DNA of 64,000 nt from Ornithomonoglobus_A sp045537455 (GTDB lineage: Bacteria; Bacillota; Clostridia; UBA1381). Each line of letters opens with the position of its first letter. The first letter of the stretch is position 1. This document shows positions 52,182 through 61,715 of this stretch, one piece after another. The notes under the pieces were generated by a model. It was not told the DNA's origin. It saw only the letters and a list, made by a program, of their open reading frames with translations, and searched no databases. Location of the stretch: assembly GCA_045537455.1 (NCBI GenBank), contig JAZSPM010000078.1, positions 18,282 through 82,281 on the forward strand, given 5' to 3'. The translations under genes and the position numbers were made by a program.

Positions 52182-53543
52182 CTAAAAACGACACGATACT
52201 TTTTTGTGTTTCAATCTGTATCCGTATTTTTTCTGCTGTTTTATAAGGCATATAACCGTCACTACAAGCGACATCAGCTCTGCAAAGGTAACTGCAAGCC
52301 ATATGCCGTTCACCTTCCATATCGCAGGAAGAATAAACAATGCAATCACCTGAAAAACAAGTGTTCTTAAAAACGAAATCAAAGCTGACACTGCACCGTT
52401 TCCGAGTGCCGTAAAAAATGCCGAGCCAAAAATATTAAATCCGCATATCAGGAACGAAATCGAATAAAGCTTAAATGCATTGTTTGTTAAATCAAACAGT
52501 TCTACATCATATCCTACAAATATACCCGATACAATCGCAGATAAGCCAACTGCAAGCACTGTCAGTACAATACCGAAAATCCCAATCAGAATCAGGCTTT
52601 TTCTGTACAAATTTGAAAGCTCATCTGTATTTTCTGCTCCGTAATTATACCCAAACAGGGGTGCACTTCCTATTGCATGACCAAGAAAAATTGCAGTAAA
52701 CACAAACGCCGCATACATTATAACACCGTATGCCGCAACTCCGTTTTCTCCTGCAATATTTATAAGCTGATAATTATACAGCATAGCTACAATCGACGCT
52801 GAAATATTAGTCATAAGCTCAGAAGAACCGTTAGTGCAGGTACGAAGCAAAACATTTCCATTAAATCTGAACCTTGTAAATTTTAAAAGACTGTTATTTT
52901 TACGCATAAAATATGCAAGCGGCGCAAAGCCTCCCACGCACTGACTGAACGCAGTCGCAAGAGCCGCTCCTGCCAATCCCCACTTAAATACTGCAACAAA
53001 GAAAAAGTCAAGAACTATATTTGTCACGCCCGCAATAACCGTCATTGCAAGCCCAAGCTTAGGCTTTTCAGCAACCGTAAAAAAGCTTTGAAAGGTAAAT
53101 TGAAGCATGAACGCAGGAAGCGCCGTAAGAAGAATCCTTCCGTAAACCACGCAATACTCAAGCATTTCACCTTCCGCACCAAGCAGCTTCGCCACAGGTC
53201 TTACAACAAGATTACCAAGCACTGCAAAAAATATACCAAAACAAAAGGATACTGCTGTCAGCATTGAAAAATATTCATTTGCAAGCTCTTTTTTGCCCTC
53301 GCCAAGTGTAATTGATACAACGGCAGTACCTCCTGTACCTATCATAAATCCGACTGTTCCGAGAATTCCTATAAGCGGATATATAAGATTCAATGCCGCA
53401 AACGGAGTTTTTCCCACAAAATTTGATACAAACAGTCCGTCAACCACAGTATATACAGAAGTAAATATCATCATTATTATCGACGGCATTATAAAACGTA
53501 TAAGCCTTGTGTAGGTAAAATGATCTGATAATTTTATTTTCAA
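52182..53543 (-). CDS. MATE-family efflux transporter
   Basis: The 453-residue protein has 12 membrane helices in two MATE halves and begins with VDGLFVSNFVGKTPFAALNL. MATE proteins export cationic drugs or metabolites with Na+ or H+. The substrate cannot be predicted. It follows the fucU operon on the same strand after a terminator, and the C-terminus is basic (RLKHKKVSCRF). Confidence 0.92.
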   Translation of the reverse strand: MKIKLSDHFTYTRLIRFIMPSIIMMIFTSVYTVVDGLFVSNFVGKTPFAALNLIYPLIGILGTVGFMIGTGGTAVVSITLGEGKKELANEYFSMLTAVSFCFGIFFAVLGNLVVRPVAKLLGAEGEMLEYCVVYGRILLTALPAFMLQFTFQSFFTVAEKPKLGLAMTVIAGVTNIVLDFFFVAVFKWGLAGAALATAFSQCVGGFAPLAYFMRKNNSLLKFTRFRFNGNVLLRTCTNGSSELMTNISASIVAMLYNYQLINIAGENGVAAYGVIMYAAFVFTAIFLGHAIGSAPLFGYNYGAENTDELSNLYRKSLILIGIFGIVLTVLAVGLSAIVSGIFVGYDVELFDLTNNAFKLYSISFLICGFNIFGSAFFTALGNGAVSALISFLRTLVFQVIALFILPAIWKVNGIWLAVTFAELMSLVVTVICLIKQQKKYGYRLKHKKVSCRF

Positions 53544-53568
53544 TTACTCTTATACCTCCTTTCGAATA

Positions 53569-53597
53569 ATAAGCCCGACGATTTCCGTCGGGCTTAT
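53569..53597 (-). terminator. Terminator after fucU
   Basis: Twelve-bp stem ATAAGCCCGACG / CGTCGGGCTTAT with loop of 5 bases; the T tract on the minus strand is short. Confidence 0.8.
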
Positions 53598-53601
53598 GTA
53601 A

Positions 53602-54024
53602 TTATTCGGTTACAACACCTTTTTTCAAAATAATATTTGCATACAATGCACTTTCGCCGCTCATTACAACTGCGTAAGCATTCTTTGCTCTTTCATAAAA
53701 TGCAAAACGCTCGATGTTTTCCATCTTTTCGTCTGTATGAGGCTTAATGATTTCTGCATACGTATCCCATATAGGTGTTTCCACTGTATCGCCCGGAACC
53801 TTTTCCATTAAGTACACAGGCTTCTGATATGTATCAAGAGGGAAAATCTTCAAAATCGCTTCTAAAATTTCAGGCACTCCATGACCGTCACATCTTACGC
53901 ATCTTTCATTAATTCTCTGTCCCGGAAAATTTCCGTCTCCGATAACAATTTCATCTCCGTGTCCCATCTCAGCAAGAATTTTTAAAAGCTCAGGTGAGAT
54001 TATACTTGGTATTCCTTTTAACAT
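53602..54024 (-). CDS. fucU: FucU/RbsD-type sugar mutarotase
   Basis: A 140-residue member of the RbsD/FucU family that interconverts sugar anomers. MGHGDEIVIGDGNFPGQRI and the C-terminal GESALYANIILKKGV are conserved, and the length matches FucU (fucose mutarotase) more than RbsD. It is the last gene of the GH94 operon, so it may act on the sugar released or imported by those products. Confidence 0.85.
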   Translation of the reverse strand: MLKGIPSIISPELLKILAEMGHGDEIVIGDGNFPGQRINERCVRCDGHGVPEILEAILKIFPLDTYQKPVYLMEKVPGDTVETPIWDTYAEIIKPHTDEKMENIERFAFYERAKNAYAVVMSGESALYANIILKKGVVTE

Positions 54025-54046
54025 AATAAATTCCTCCGTTTTTTAA

Positions 54047-55225
54047 TTAATCAAGACATGAATAAACTATATTTCTGAGTCTTGGCTGATAGTATTCTTC
54101 TCTTGGATTTAATGCGTGCTGAGCATAAAATACTCCAAGATTAAGCTTAGGATCAATAATAGCAGTAGCACCAGCCGCACCGCCCCAGCCAAATTCACCA
54201 AGACTGCTGTTTATGCCTGACTTTGCAGGATCAATATGTGTTCTTACACCTAAGCCGTAGCCACATCCCGCAAGCTGACGCCAGTTGAAATCTTTCAGAA
54301 GCTGACCTTCAAGGCGGTTTGTTCTCATGAGGTCAACAGAATACTTTGAAAGTATTCTCTCGCCTGTAAGTCCCATTCCGTAATTTGCAAGAGCCGCCAT
54401 AAGCTTTGCGTAATCTGAAACCGTCGTTACAATACCAGCACCGCCGCTATCATACTCTTCGCCCAAAACATGACCTACGGCCTTTCCGACATTTTTAAAC
54501 ATTCCCTTGCCCGAAAAACCGTTCTTCTGAGCTTCAACTATATCAAAGTCCGCTGAACCCTCAGGAACATATGAATACTGCTCGGCAGTTCTCTTCAGGG
54601 TTTCCTCTGTCTGATGATATACACTGTCGTTCATTCCAAGTGGCTCAAATATATTTTCTTTAACATAATCCCTGAACTTCTTGCCTGATACAATCTCAAT
54701 AAAGCCTGCAAGAACATCATGACCTATACTGTACTGCCAGCGTGTACCCGGTTCATACGCAAGAGGATCAGATGCTATACATCTTATTGTTTCACCTGTA
54801 TTGAACTTACCGTTTGTTACTTCCTTCGCCTTTTTAAAGCCATCAGTATTCATATTATATGTAAAGCCTGCAGTCATCGTAAACAAATCGCCTACCTTGA
54901 TAGGATTCTTTGCCTTTATTATATCTCCATCAGGTGTTTTTACATACATATCCTTAAATTCAGGAATATAGTCATAAAGAGGGTCTGTAAGCAGGATTTT
55001 ACCTCTTTCAAGAAGCTGTGTACCTGCTGTAACTGTTGTAACCTTTGAGCATGAATAAATGTTATACATTTCATCTCCCGTAAGCGGTGTTTTGTTTTCA
55101 AGGTCTGAATATCCGGCTTCGTATTTGAATACTGATTTTCCGTCAAGATAAACCTCAACCGCATTACCCGGTGTACGTTCCGCCGCCATGTGGTCCATAA
55201 AGTTTTTTAAATTTGTAAAATCCAT
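54047..55225 (-). CDS. Beta-lactamase-family serine hydrolase
   Basis: A 392-residue class C beta-lactamase/esterase-fold protein. The nucleophile motif SCSK lies at residues 58-61 (S58xxK61), Tyr in WQYSIGH is the likely second catalytic residue, and WGGAAGA replaces the KTG box. No signal peptide is visible, so it is likely a cytoplasmic esterase, though beta-lactam hydrolysis cannot be excluded. It lies 14 bases after the ABC gene and 22 bases before fucU. Confidence 0.84.
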   Translation of the reverse strand: MDFTNLKNFMDHMAAERTPGNAVEVYLDGKSVFKYEAGYSDLENKTPLTGDEMYNIYSCSKVTTVTAGTQLLERGKILLTDPLYDYIPEFKDMYVKTPDGDIIKAKNPIKVGDLFTMTAGFTYNMNTDGFKKAKEVTNGKFNTGETIRCIASDPLAYEPGTRWQYSIGHDVLAGFIEIVSGKKFRDYVKENIFEPLGMNDSVYHQTEETLKRTAEQYSYVPEGSADFDIVEAQKNGFSGKGMFKNVGKAVGHVLGEEYDSGGAGIVTTVSDYAKLMAALANYGMGLTGERILSKYSVDLMRTNRLEGQLLKDFNWRQLAGCGYGLGVRTHIDPAKSGINSSLGEFGWGGAAGATAIIDPKLNLGVFYAQHALNPREEYYQPRLRNIVYSCLD

Positions 55226-55239
55226 TGCTATTCTCTCCT

Positions 55240-57027
55240 TTATTCATTCTCATATGAGCTTAACATTTCCTTGAACATTCCGTCCTGTGATGCAAGCTCG
55301 TCAAAGCTTCCGTTCTGAATTACCTTACCCTTATCAAACACCAATATTCTATCGACATTTTTGATTGTTGTAAGTCTGTGTGCAACGATAATTACAGTAT
55401 GTGACTGCATAAGCTCGTCAATCGCACTCTGAATATGTCTCTCTGATACATTGTCAAGTGCTGAGGTTGCTTCGTCAAAGATAAGTATTTCAGGCTTACC
55501 GAGTATCGCTCTTGCGATAGCAATCCTCTGCTTTTGACCTCCCGATAATCCAAATCCACCGTCACCAACCATTGTATGCCAACCGTTCGGTAAGTCATTG
55601 ACAAATTCATGAACTCTTGCCTTTTCCATAGCCTCCATAATCTCCTGCATAGGAGCATCAGGACAGGCAATTCGGATATTATCAAGTATACTCATCTGGA
55701 AAATAAACGGATCCTGAGGAACTATACCAATGCTCTTACGCAAATCGTGCAGACTATATTTTTTAATATTACAGCCATGCATTTCAATTTCACCGGCTTC
55801 AACCTCATAAAGTCGCATGATAAGCTTTGTTATTGTACTCTTACCGCTTCCGCTTGAACCCACGAGTCCAAAGCTCTTGCCGTATTCCATCTGACAGCTG
55901 AAATCATTGAATATCTTTCTGTTATCGTAGCCAAAGGTAATATTTTTAAATTCAATACATGGCAGATTCTTTCTTAATGCACGGTGCTTTTCAATATCAA
56001 GGCTGTGATAAGCACTTGTTTCAGGTGTAGTCGTTTCTGCGTCAAGTATTGATTTTATTCTGTCTAAGCTCGCTTCGGCATTTGAACGCTGAAGATTTAT
56101 ATTAAACCAGCTTGTAAGTGCAGCTGTAATTACACTCATACTGCTTATAAACGCAGTAAGCTCACCTATAGACATTCCTCTGTATATACACGAAAATGCA
56201 CCTACAAGATAAATTGCTGCAACTCCCGAATGCTGTGTGAATTCAGGCTTCGCCGCTTCTGTCCACTGCGTAAACGTAAGCTTTATACCCTTGTTCCTTA
56301 AATCACGTATATGACCTTCAAAGTCATTATGAATTTTATCCTCAACCGCATACATTTTGATTGCATTGCTTCCGTGAATCATATCGTTAATATACTTACT
56401 TGCATCTGATTCGCTCTTTAAAAGCTCTCTTGAAAGACTTCTTATTTTTTTACGTGAATGCATATTAAGCAAAATTGATATTATCATAAATATCATCATC
56501 ACAAGCGTAAGCAGCCAATCATAAGAGAATAACGCTATAACCGAAATTACAAACGCTATACTCTGATTCGGTATTGTAAGAATAAAGTTCTGTAAAAATC
56601 CTTTCAGATTTGCCATAGGCGAACCCATTATGTAGTTAAACAACTCACCCGACGAGGATTTGTCATAAAATTTCATACAAAGAGACTGAATATGGTCAAA
56701 GAATTCCGACCTTACCTTAAACAAAAAGCCTTCAAGTCCCTTTAAGCCGTTTTTATATCCAACAGCCCAAGAAAGAATTCTTATTACTGCCGCACCGATA
56801 TAGCAAAGACAGAACAATAGCGTCATCTGTAATCTGCCTGTGTTTGAAAGTGCTGTATTTGTTATACCCTCATCAATTATAAATTTCACTATAATATTCT
56901 GAGAAGCAACAGCCGCTCCCGAAAGTATAGCAAATATTGATGCAATAACAAGATTTTTCTTATAATCGCCTACAAATTCCCATATAGTTTTCCAAAAGTT
57001 ATTTTTCTTATTTTTTTTATCACTCAT
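55240..57027 (-). CDS. ABC exporter, fused membrane and ATPase domains
   Basis: The 595-residue protein has six membrane helices (about 20-310) and a C-terminal ATPase with Walker A GLVGSSGSGKSTI, signature LSGGQKQRIAIARAIL and Walker B ILIFDEATSALD. Such half-transporters work as homo- or heterodimers; no partner is adjacent. I start at MSDKKNKKNN because GGAGGTG lies 6 bases before that ATG; an upstream frame to 57045 lacks such a site. It sits between GH94 and serine hydrolase genes. Confidence 0.9.
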   Translation of the reverse strand: MSDKKNKKNNFWKTIWEFVGDYKKNLVIASIFAILSGAAVASQNIIVKFIIDEGITNTALSNTGRLQMTLLFCLCYIGAAVIRILSWAVGYKNGLKGLEGFLFKVRSEFFDHIQSLCMKFYDKSSSGELFNYIMGSPMANLKGFLQNFILTIPNQSIAFVISVIALFSYDWLLTLVMMIFMIISILLNMHSRKKIRSLSRELLKSESDASKYINDMIHGSNAIKMYAVEDKIHNDFEGHIRDLRNKGIKLTFTQWTEAAKPEFTQHSGVAAIYLVGAFSCIYRGMSIGELTAFISSMSVITAALTSWFNINLQRSNAEASLDRIKSILDAETTTPETSAYHSLDIEKHRALRKNLPCIEFKNITFGYDNRKIFNDFSCQMEYGKSFGLVGSSGSGKSTITKLIMRLYEVEAGEIEMHGCNIKKYSLHDLRKSIGIVPQDPFIFQMSILDNIRIACPDAPMQEIMEAMEKARVHEFVNDLPNGWHTMVGDGGFGLSGGQKQRIAIARAILGKPEILIFDEATSALDNVSERHIQSAIDELMQSHTVIIVAHRLTTIKNVDRILVFDKGKVIQNGSFDELASQDGMFKEMLSSYENE

Positions 57028-57063
57028 GATAACACCTCCGCTCATAAAAGCAGTGCATATTCA

Positions 57064-59337
57064 TTATATATTAACTGTATATGACTTTCTTCCGTCCTCG
57101 TGAGGAATAAATACCTTTTCATTCTTTGTAATAGTAATTTCGTATTTACAGCCTCTGAACTCTCTTGTAACCTTTGCAGGAAGCATCTCATCAGACAGAC
57201 ACGGGTCAATTTCAAGACCGTCCCACTTAGCTCTTACACCAAACATATACTGAGTAACCGCAACATACATCCATGCCGCTGTTCCTGTAAGCCATGATAC
57301 GTTTGCAAGACCAAATTTATCACTTTCAGGACCGAAGATATTTGAAGCATACACATACGGCTCTGCCTTATATCTCCATTCTCCTGCCTTTGCCTGTGCA
57401 ATCATCGGAAGTAACTGATGATAATATTTATATGCATTCTCAGGACGCTTTAACATACATTCAGCAATAACTGCCCATGTATTTGCATGACAGAAAACTG
57501 AACCGTTCTCGCCACAGCCCTTATTATACATTGTCAGATTTCCGTCCTTTGTAGGATAATCTGTTGTCATTGACGGGTGAATTTTCTTAACACCTAAATC
57601 TGTATCAAGATATTTCTTAACATTATCCATTGCAGTTTCTGCATTATCTCCCATTCCGCTGATAACTGCCCAGCTCTGAGCATTTAACCAGATTTTTGCC
57701 TGTGGCTCTTTTTCTGAACCAATGAATGTGCCGTCATCAGTTATACAACGTCTGTACCAGCCGCCGTCCCATGCGATTTCATTAACAAGCTTTTTCTGTT
57801 CCTCGTATATGTCAAGATACTTCTGACCGTTCTCGCCCTTCAAATCTGCAATCTGAGCAATCATTCTAAGAACCGTACCGAACTGCATACTCGTCCAGAT
57901 ACTCTCACCCTTACCTTCACGACATACTTTATATAGCATATCGTTCCAGTCAGATGATAGCATCAGCGGAAATCCGTTTGCACCTCTGTTTGCCATACAG
58001 AAATCTATTGATTTTTGTATATGCTCCCATACAGTTGCACTTCCGCCGTCATAGAATTCTACTACTTCGTCAAGATAATCAAGCTTACCTTCCTCCATAA
58101 CAATATGATAGCAAGCCATAACAAGCCACAAATGATTATCTGAATGGATTCTTGTTACAGGCTCCCAACCCTCTGTCGGGAAACAGTAATGGTTACAGTG
58201 ACCGTCCTGATACTGCTGAGTGAATAGCAAGTTCAGCTTATCCTTTGCACGTCTTGTATTAAACGGAACCATTGAAAGTATATCCTGAGCTGTGTCTCTT
58301 ACGCCTACACCTCTGAATGTTCCTGTTGCATAATAGCTGATATTTCTTGAGAACTGGAAGTTTCTCTCTGCCTGATACGGATTCCATATATTTATCATAG
58401 TTTCTGCATCCTTATCAGGGATTTCACAGGTAAACTTAGCAAGATAATTATCCCAATGCTCATTTAATTTTACAAATGACTTTTCAACAAAATCCTCCTC
58501 ACGGCAGTGAGCAACGCAAGCCTTTATTTCGTCCTCTGTCATTGCCGTTCCGAGGAATACGTTAACTGTCTTTTCTTCGCCTGCTTTTAATTCAATATCA
58601 AGCTGTAGTGCAAAGCATGGGTCGCCGCCGTAAAGAGTGGAGTTTGTGCATGAGCCTGCTTCTACTCTTTGAGGATTTTCTTCACTTCTGTATGAGCCTA
58701 CAAATTCGTCTCTGTCGCAGTCATATGACGAAACAGGTACGTTTGCGGCAAAATATACAAGTGGAGTTTCATCAGGCTTTGGCTGTGTTTCAACACCATA
58801 TTTATAAATAAGCACATCATCCATGTTATAGCATGTAAGCTGATGCTTATTATAGCACTGCCACTGAAGCTCTCTCATGAACTCCATCATTCCAAGCTCA
58901 ACATATGGGAATACAGTTATTTTCTTGTCTGTATCTGACTTAATCTTTAAATTCCAGATAAGTGCATTTTCATATTCACCGACAAAATACTTTGATGTAA
59001 CACTTACACCATTCTTTTCAGCCTCAAAGCGTGTATAACCCATACCGTGAGTTGAAGTCCATTTTTCAGGCTTTGACTTACATGGCTCGTTTGTCGGGCA
59101 CCAGTAATCAGCACCGTCCTTTATATATGTATAGAATCCGCTTCTGTCTGTTGGTACATGGAAGAATTTATAGTGGTTAATTCTCCAAATCTGCGGTGAT
59201 TTATAGAAAGCAACACCGCCGCCTGCCTGTGACATCATTGTGTGGAATGTACCGTTTGAAAGGTAGTTCATCCATGGCGTTGGCGTGTTGTACTTATCAA
59301 AAGTAATTTCTTTTCTTTCATTATTAAATTTATACAT
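57064..59337 (-). CDS. GH94-family glycoside phosphorylase
   Basis: The 757-residue protein has the GH94 beta-sandwich (about 1-290), linker and (alpha/alpha)6 barrel, with the catalytic Asp in SSDWNDML and substrate residues in RDTAQDIL. These enzymes phosphorolyse beta-glucosides such as cellobiose to sugar-1-phosphate and sugar. Which disaccharide is used is not evident: length is slightly below cellobiose phosphorylase. No signal peptide, so it acts on imported sugar. It leads the operon and has a TTGACA promoter. Confidence 0.88.
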   Translation of the reverse strand: MYKFNNERKEITFDKYNTPTPWMNYLSNGTFHTMMSQAGGGVAFYKSPQIWRINHYKFFHVPTDRSGFYTYIKDGADYWCPTNEPCKSKPEKWTSTHGMGYTRFEAEKNGVSVTSKYFVGEYENALIWNLKIKSDTDKKITVFPYVELGMMEFMRELQWQCYNKHQLTCYNMDDVLIYKYGVETQPKPDETPLVYFAANVPVSSYDCDRDEFVGSYRSEENPQRVEAGSCTNSTLYGGDPCFALQLDIELKAGEEKTVNVFLGTAMTEDEIKACVAHCREEDFVEKSFVKLNEHWDNYLAKFTCEIPDKDAETMINIWNPYQAERNFQFSRNISYYATGTFRGVGVRDTAQDILSMVPFNTRRAKDKLNLLFTQQYQDGHCNHYCFPTEGWEPVTRIHSDNHLWLVMACYHIVMEEGKLDYLDEVVEFYDGGSATVWEHIQKSIDFCMANRGANGFPLMLSSDWNDMLYKVCREGKGESIWTSMQFGTVLRMIAQIADLKGENGQKYLDIYEEQKKLVNEIAWDGGWYRRCITDDGTFIGSEKEPQAKIWLNAQSWAVISGMGDNAETAMDNVKKYLDTDLGVKKIHPSMTTDYPTKDGNLTMYNKGCGENGSVFCHANTWAVIAECMLKRPENAYKYYHQLLPMIAQAKAGEWRYKAEPYVYASNIFGPESDKFGLANVSWLTGTAAWMYVAVTQYMFGVRAKWDGLEIDPCLSDEMLPAKVTREFRGCKYEITITKNEKVFIPHEDGRKSYTVNI

Positions 59338-59367
59338 GGCTTTTATCTCCTTTGCTAATTTTATTAA

Positions 59368-59396
59368 ATATTATATCATTTGGATTTATTTGTCAA
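59368..59396 (-). promoter_or_regulatory. Promoter of the GH94 operon
   Basis: Minus-strand TTGACA, 17-base spacer, TAATAT; an overlapping TATAAT would have a 15-base spacer. Confidence 0.72.
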
Positions 59397-59417
59397 GCAA
59401 ATATCTAATTTTTTATA

Positions 59418-60587
59418 TTACATTTTAATTAAATAATCAGCCATTTCCTCCATTGCCGCTACAGTTTCCGGCTTGACTGTCGATTTTATGCTGACCGACT
59501 TTTCACATATCTCAATATTCTTCATGCTTTCGAGGTATTCACGCATTTTCTTTCCTGCCGCAGGTGCCCATGAGCCGTTTTCTATAATAGCCGCTTTTCT
59601 GTTCTGATATGCCTTGGCTTTTAGGTGAAGCAGGAAATCCTCCATGCATGGGAACAAACCACCGTCATATGTAGATGCCGCAACAACAAGCTTATCGTAT
59701 CTGAAAGCATCCTCAACAGCTTCTGCCATATCATCACGTGTTAAATCTGTGATTGCAACCTTTTTTGCACCTTTAGCTTCAAGCATTTCCTTTAGCTGTA
59801 TTGCCGCCTGTGCTGTGTTGCCGTGGATTGAAGCATATGCAATAAATATACCCTCATCCTCCGGCTTATACGAGCTCCATGTATCATATTTATTAATGTA
59901 ATACTCAAGATTTTCCTTCAGAATCGGGCCGTGAAGCGGACAGATTGTTTTAATGTCAAGTGCCGCCGCTTTTTTAAGAAGCGTCTGAACAGGTGCACCG
60001 TATTTTCCTACTATATTAAAGTAATAACGTCTTGCCTCACAGGTCCAGTCCTCGTCAGCATCAAGTGCTCCGAATTTACCAAATCCATCAGCCGAGAACA
60101 AAATCTTTTCTGTGCTTTCATACGCCACCATAACCTCAGGCCAGTGAATCATCGGTGCCATGATAAAAGTCAAAGTATGGCTTCCAAGCGATAATGTATC
60201 GCCCTCGCCAACCTCTACGGTTCTTCCGTCAAAAGTCATATCAAAAAACTGCGGAAGCATTGCAAAAGTCTTTTTATTTCCCACTAATTTCATTTCGGGG
60301 TACTTTTCTGCCGCTTTTTGAATATTTGCCGCATGGTCAGGCTCAAGATGTGATATAACAAGATAATCAGGAGCTTTACCGTTTAATGCTTTATCAAGAT
60401 TTTCAAACCACTCATCCGCCTTACGCTTGTCTACAGTATCCATAACTGCAATTTTCTCATCCATAATAACATATGAATTATATGAAACACCGTTAGGGAT
60501 TATGTACTGACTTTCAAATAAGTCAAGAGTTTTATCGTCAACACCTATATAAAGTACCGATTCTGAAATTTTTGTATCCTTCATCAT
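59418..60587 (-). CDS. fprA: FprA-type flavo-diiron protein
   Basis: The 389-residue protein has an MBL-fold diiron domain (HLEPDH, then later histidine in MIHWPE, Asp in FSADGFG, His in CPLHGPIL) and a C-terminal flavodoxin domain (IAYASIHGNTAQAA, about 250-389). It reduces O2 to water or NO to N2O and protects anaerobes. The ATG pair lies 28 bases after the strong Shine-Dalgarno, separated by a hairpin, an unusual arrangement described separately. Confidence 0.93.
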   Translation of the reverse strand: MMKDTKISESVLYIGVDDKTLDLFESQYIIPNGVSYNSYVIMDEKIAVMDTVDKRKADEWFENLDKALNGKAPDYLVISHLEPDHAANIQKAAEKYPEMKLVGNKKTFAMLPQFFDMTFDGRTVEVGEGDTLSLGSHTLTFIMAPMIHWPEVMVAYESTEKILFSADGFGKFGALDADEDWTCEARRYYFNIVGKYGAPVQTLLKKAAALDIKTICPLHGPILKENLEYYINKYDTWSSYKPEDEGIFIAYASIHGNTAQAAIQLKEMLEAKGAKKVAITDLTRDDMAEAVEDAFRYDKLVVAASTYDGGLFPCMEDFLLHLKAKAYQNRKAAIIENGSWAPAAGKKMREYLESMKNIEICEKSVSIKSTVKPETVAAMEEMADYLIKM

Positions 60588-60592
60588 TTAAT

Positions 60593-60619
60593 GCACAGGA
60601 ATAAAATCCCATGCCCTCC
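60593..60619 (-). promoter_or_regulatory. Shine-Dalgarno plus spacing hairpin of fprA
   Basis: The strong site GGAGG (60619-60615, minus) is followed by an 8-bp stem (GCATGGGA with TCCTGTGC, two G-U pairs, 6-base loop) and then ATTAA before ATG. Folded, the site would be 5 bases from ATG; unfolded, about 28. Inside the stem an ATG (60612) opens a 24-codon overlapping frame. Confidence 0.6.
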
Positions 60620-60627
60620 TTTCAAAT

Positions 60628-60670
60628 TTTACATTATGTAAATTATATCATGTCATAAAACAAATGTCAA
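60628..60670 (-). promoter_or_regulatory. Promoter and inverted repeat upstream of fprA
   Basis: Minus-strand TTGACA (60670-60665), 17-base spacer, TATAAT (60647-60642). The last base of the -10 box begins a perfect dyad TTTACAT-A-ATGTAAA (60642-60628) over the start site, a possible operator. Confidence 0.8.
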
Positions 60671-60766
60671 CCAAAATCCACTGATTTAAAATCGACAATT
60701 TGATACATTTTTCCGTAAATAAAGCTAAAGATATATGTATGTTACAGAAACTTAATATAATCATTG

Positions 60767-60795
60767 TTGAAATGTCATAATATGTCTAATATAAT
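60767..60795 (+). promoter_or_regulatory. Promoter of the PhnP-like gene
   Basis: TTGAAA, 17-base spacer, TATAAT. Confidence 0.8.
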
Positions 60796-60833
60796 AGAAT
60801 TATATAATTATGTAAACTGATTTAGGAGTGTGT

Positions 60834-61682
60834 ATGTGTATGAAGCTAAAATACCTTGGAACTGCTGCTGCGGAAGCAATACCTGCATTTTTCTGCACTT
60901 GTAATATTTGCACAGAAGCCAGAAAAAGAGGCGGCAAAAATATAAGAACCCGTTCTCAGGCTTTAATTGACGGAAAGCTGATTATAGACTTTAACGCAGA
61001 TACACTTATGCACTGTATTAATTATAATATTAATCTTGCTGAGATTGATCATTGTCTTATAACTCATTCTCACAGTGACCATCTTTATCTTGATGACATT
61101 AATATGCGTTTGACTCCTTTTTCAAATTTAGGCAATAATAAACCGTTTAATTTTTATGGTTCAAAAGGTACATTGTCTGCTATTGAAAATCACTTCGGCG
61201 GACAGGTAAAAGGAATGATTGAAACTCATGCCCTTGAACCATATAAAGCATATGAAATCGGAGGCTATAAGGTGACAGCGTTAAAAGCACTGCACGCATT
61301 GACAACACCCGAAATGGAGCCTGTAATATTTATTATAGAGGATAAAGCAGGCAAAAAGCTTCTCTATGCAAACGATACTAATTATTTTAGCGATGAAACC
61401 TGGAAATACTTTAAAAAGAATCCGCTTCATCTTGATTTTGTATCTCTTGACTGTACGTCAGGTGCAATTCCTGAAATGGATTATATCGGTCATATGAATC
61501 TTAATGACAACATAAAAACAGCCAACAAATTAAAACAACTTGGCTGTGCAGACGAAACCACAAAATTCTGCTGCAATCATTTTTCTCACAACGGAGCAAG
61601 TGTATTATTTGAAGAATTTTCAGAGCTTGCAGAAAAGGAAGGATTTTTGGTTTCATTCGACGGAATGGAAATTGAATTTTAA
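60834..61682 (+). CDS. PhnP-like metallo-beta-lactamase-fold hydrolase
   Basis: The 282-residue protein starts KYLGTAAAEAIPAFFCTC; the CTCNICTEARKRGG zinc site with RTRSQALID and the metal motif HSHSDHL are as in PhnP-type cyclic phosphodiesterases. PhnP itself hydrolyses ribose cyclic phosphate, but no phosphonate genes are here, so substrate is open. Start at 60834 has AGGAG with a 5-base gap; 60840 (MKLKY) is an alternative. It leads a membrane-anchored gene. Confidence 0.87.
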   Translation: MCMKLKYLGTAAAEAIPAFFCTCNICTEARKRGGKNIRTRSQALIDGKLIIDFNADTLMHCINYNINLAEIDHCLITHSHSDHLYLDDINMRLTPFSNLGNNKPFNFYGSKGTLSAIENHFGGQVKGMIETHALEPYKAYEIGGYKVTALKALHALTTPEMEPVIFIIEDKAGKKLLYANDTNYFSDETWKYFKKNPLHLDFVSLDCTSGAIPEMDYIGHMNLNDNIKTANKLKQLGCADETTKFCCNHFSHNGASVLFEEFSELAEKEGFLVSFDGMEIEF

Positions 61683-61715
61683 AAAATATAAATCCGAATT
61701 GGTGGAGGTGACGAC

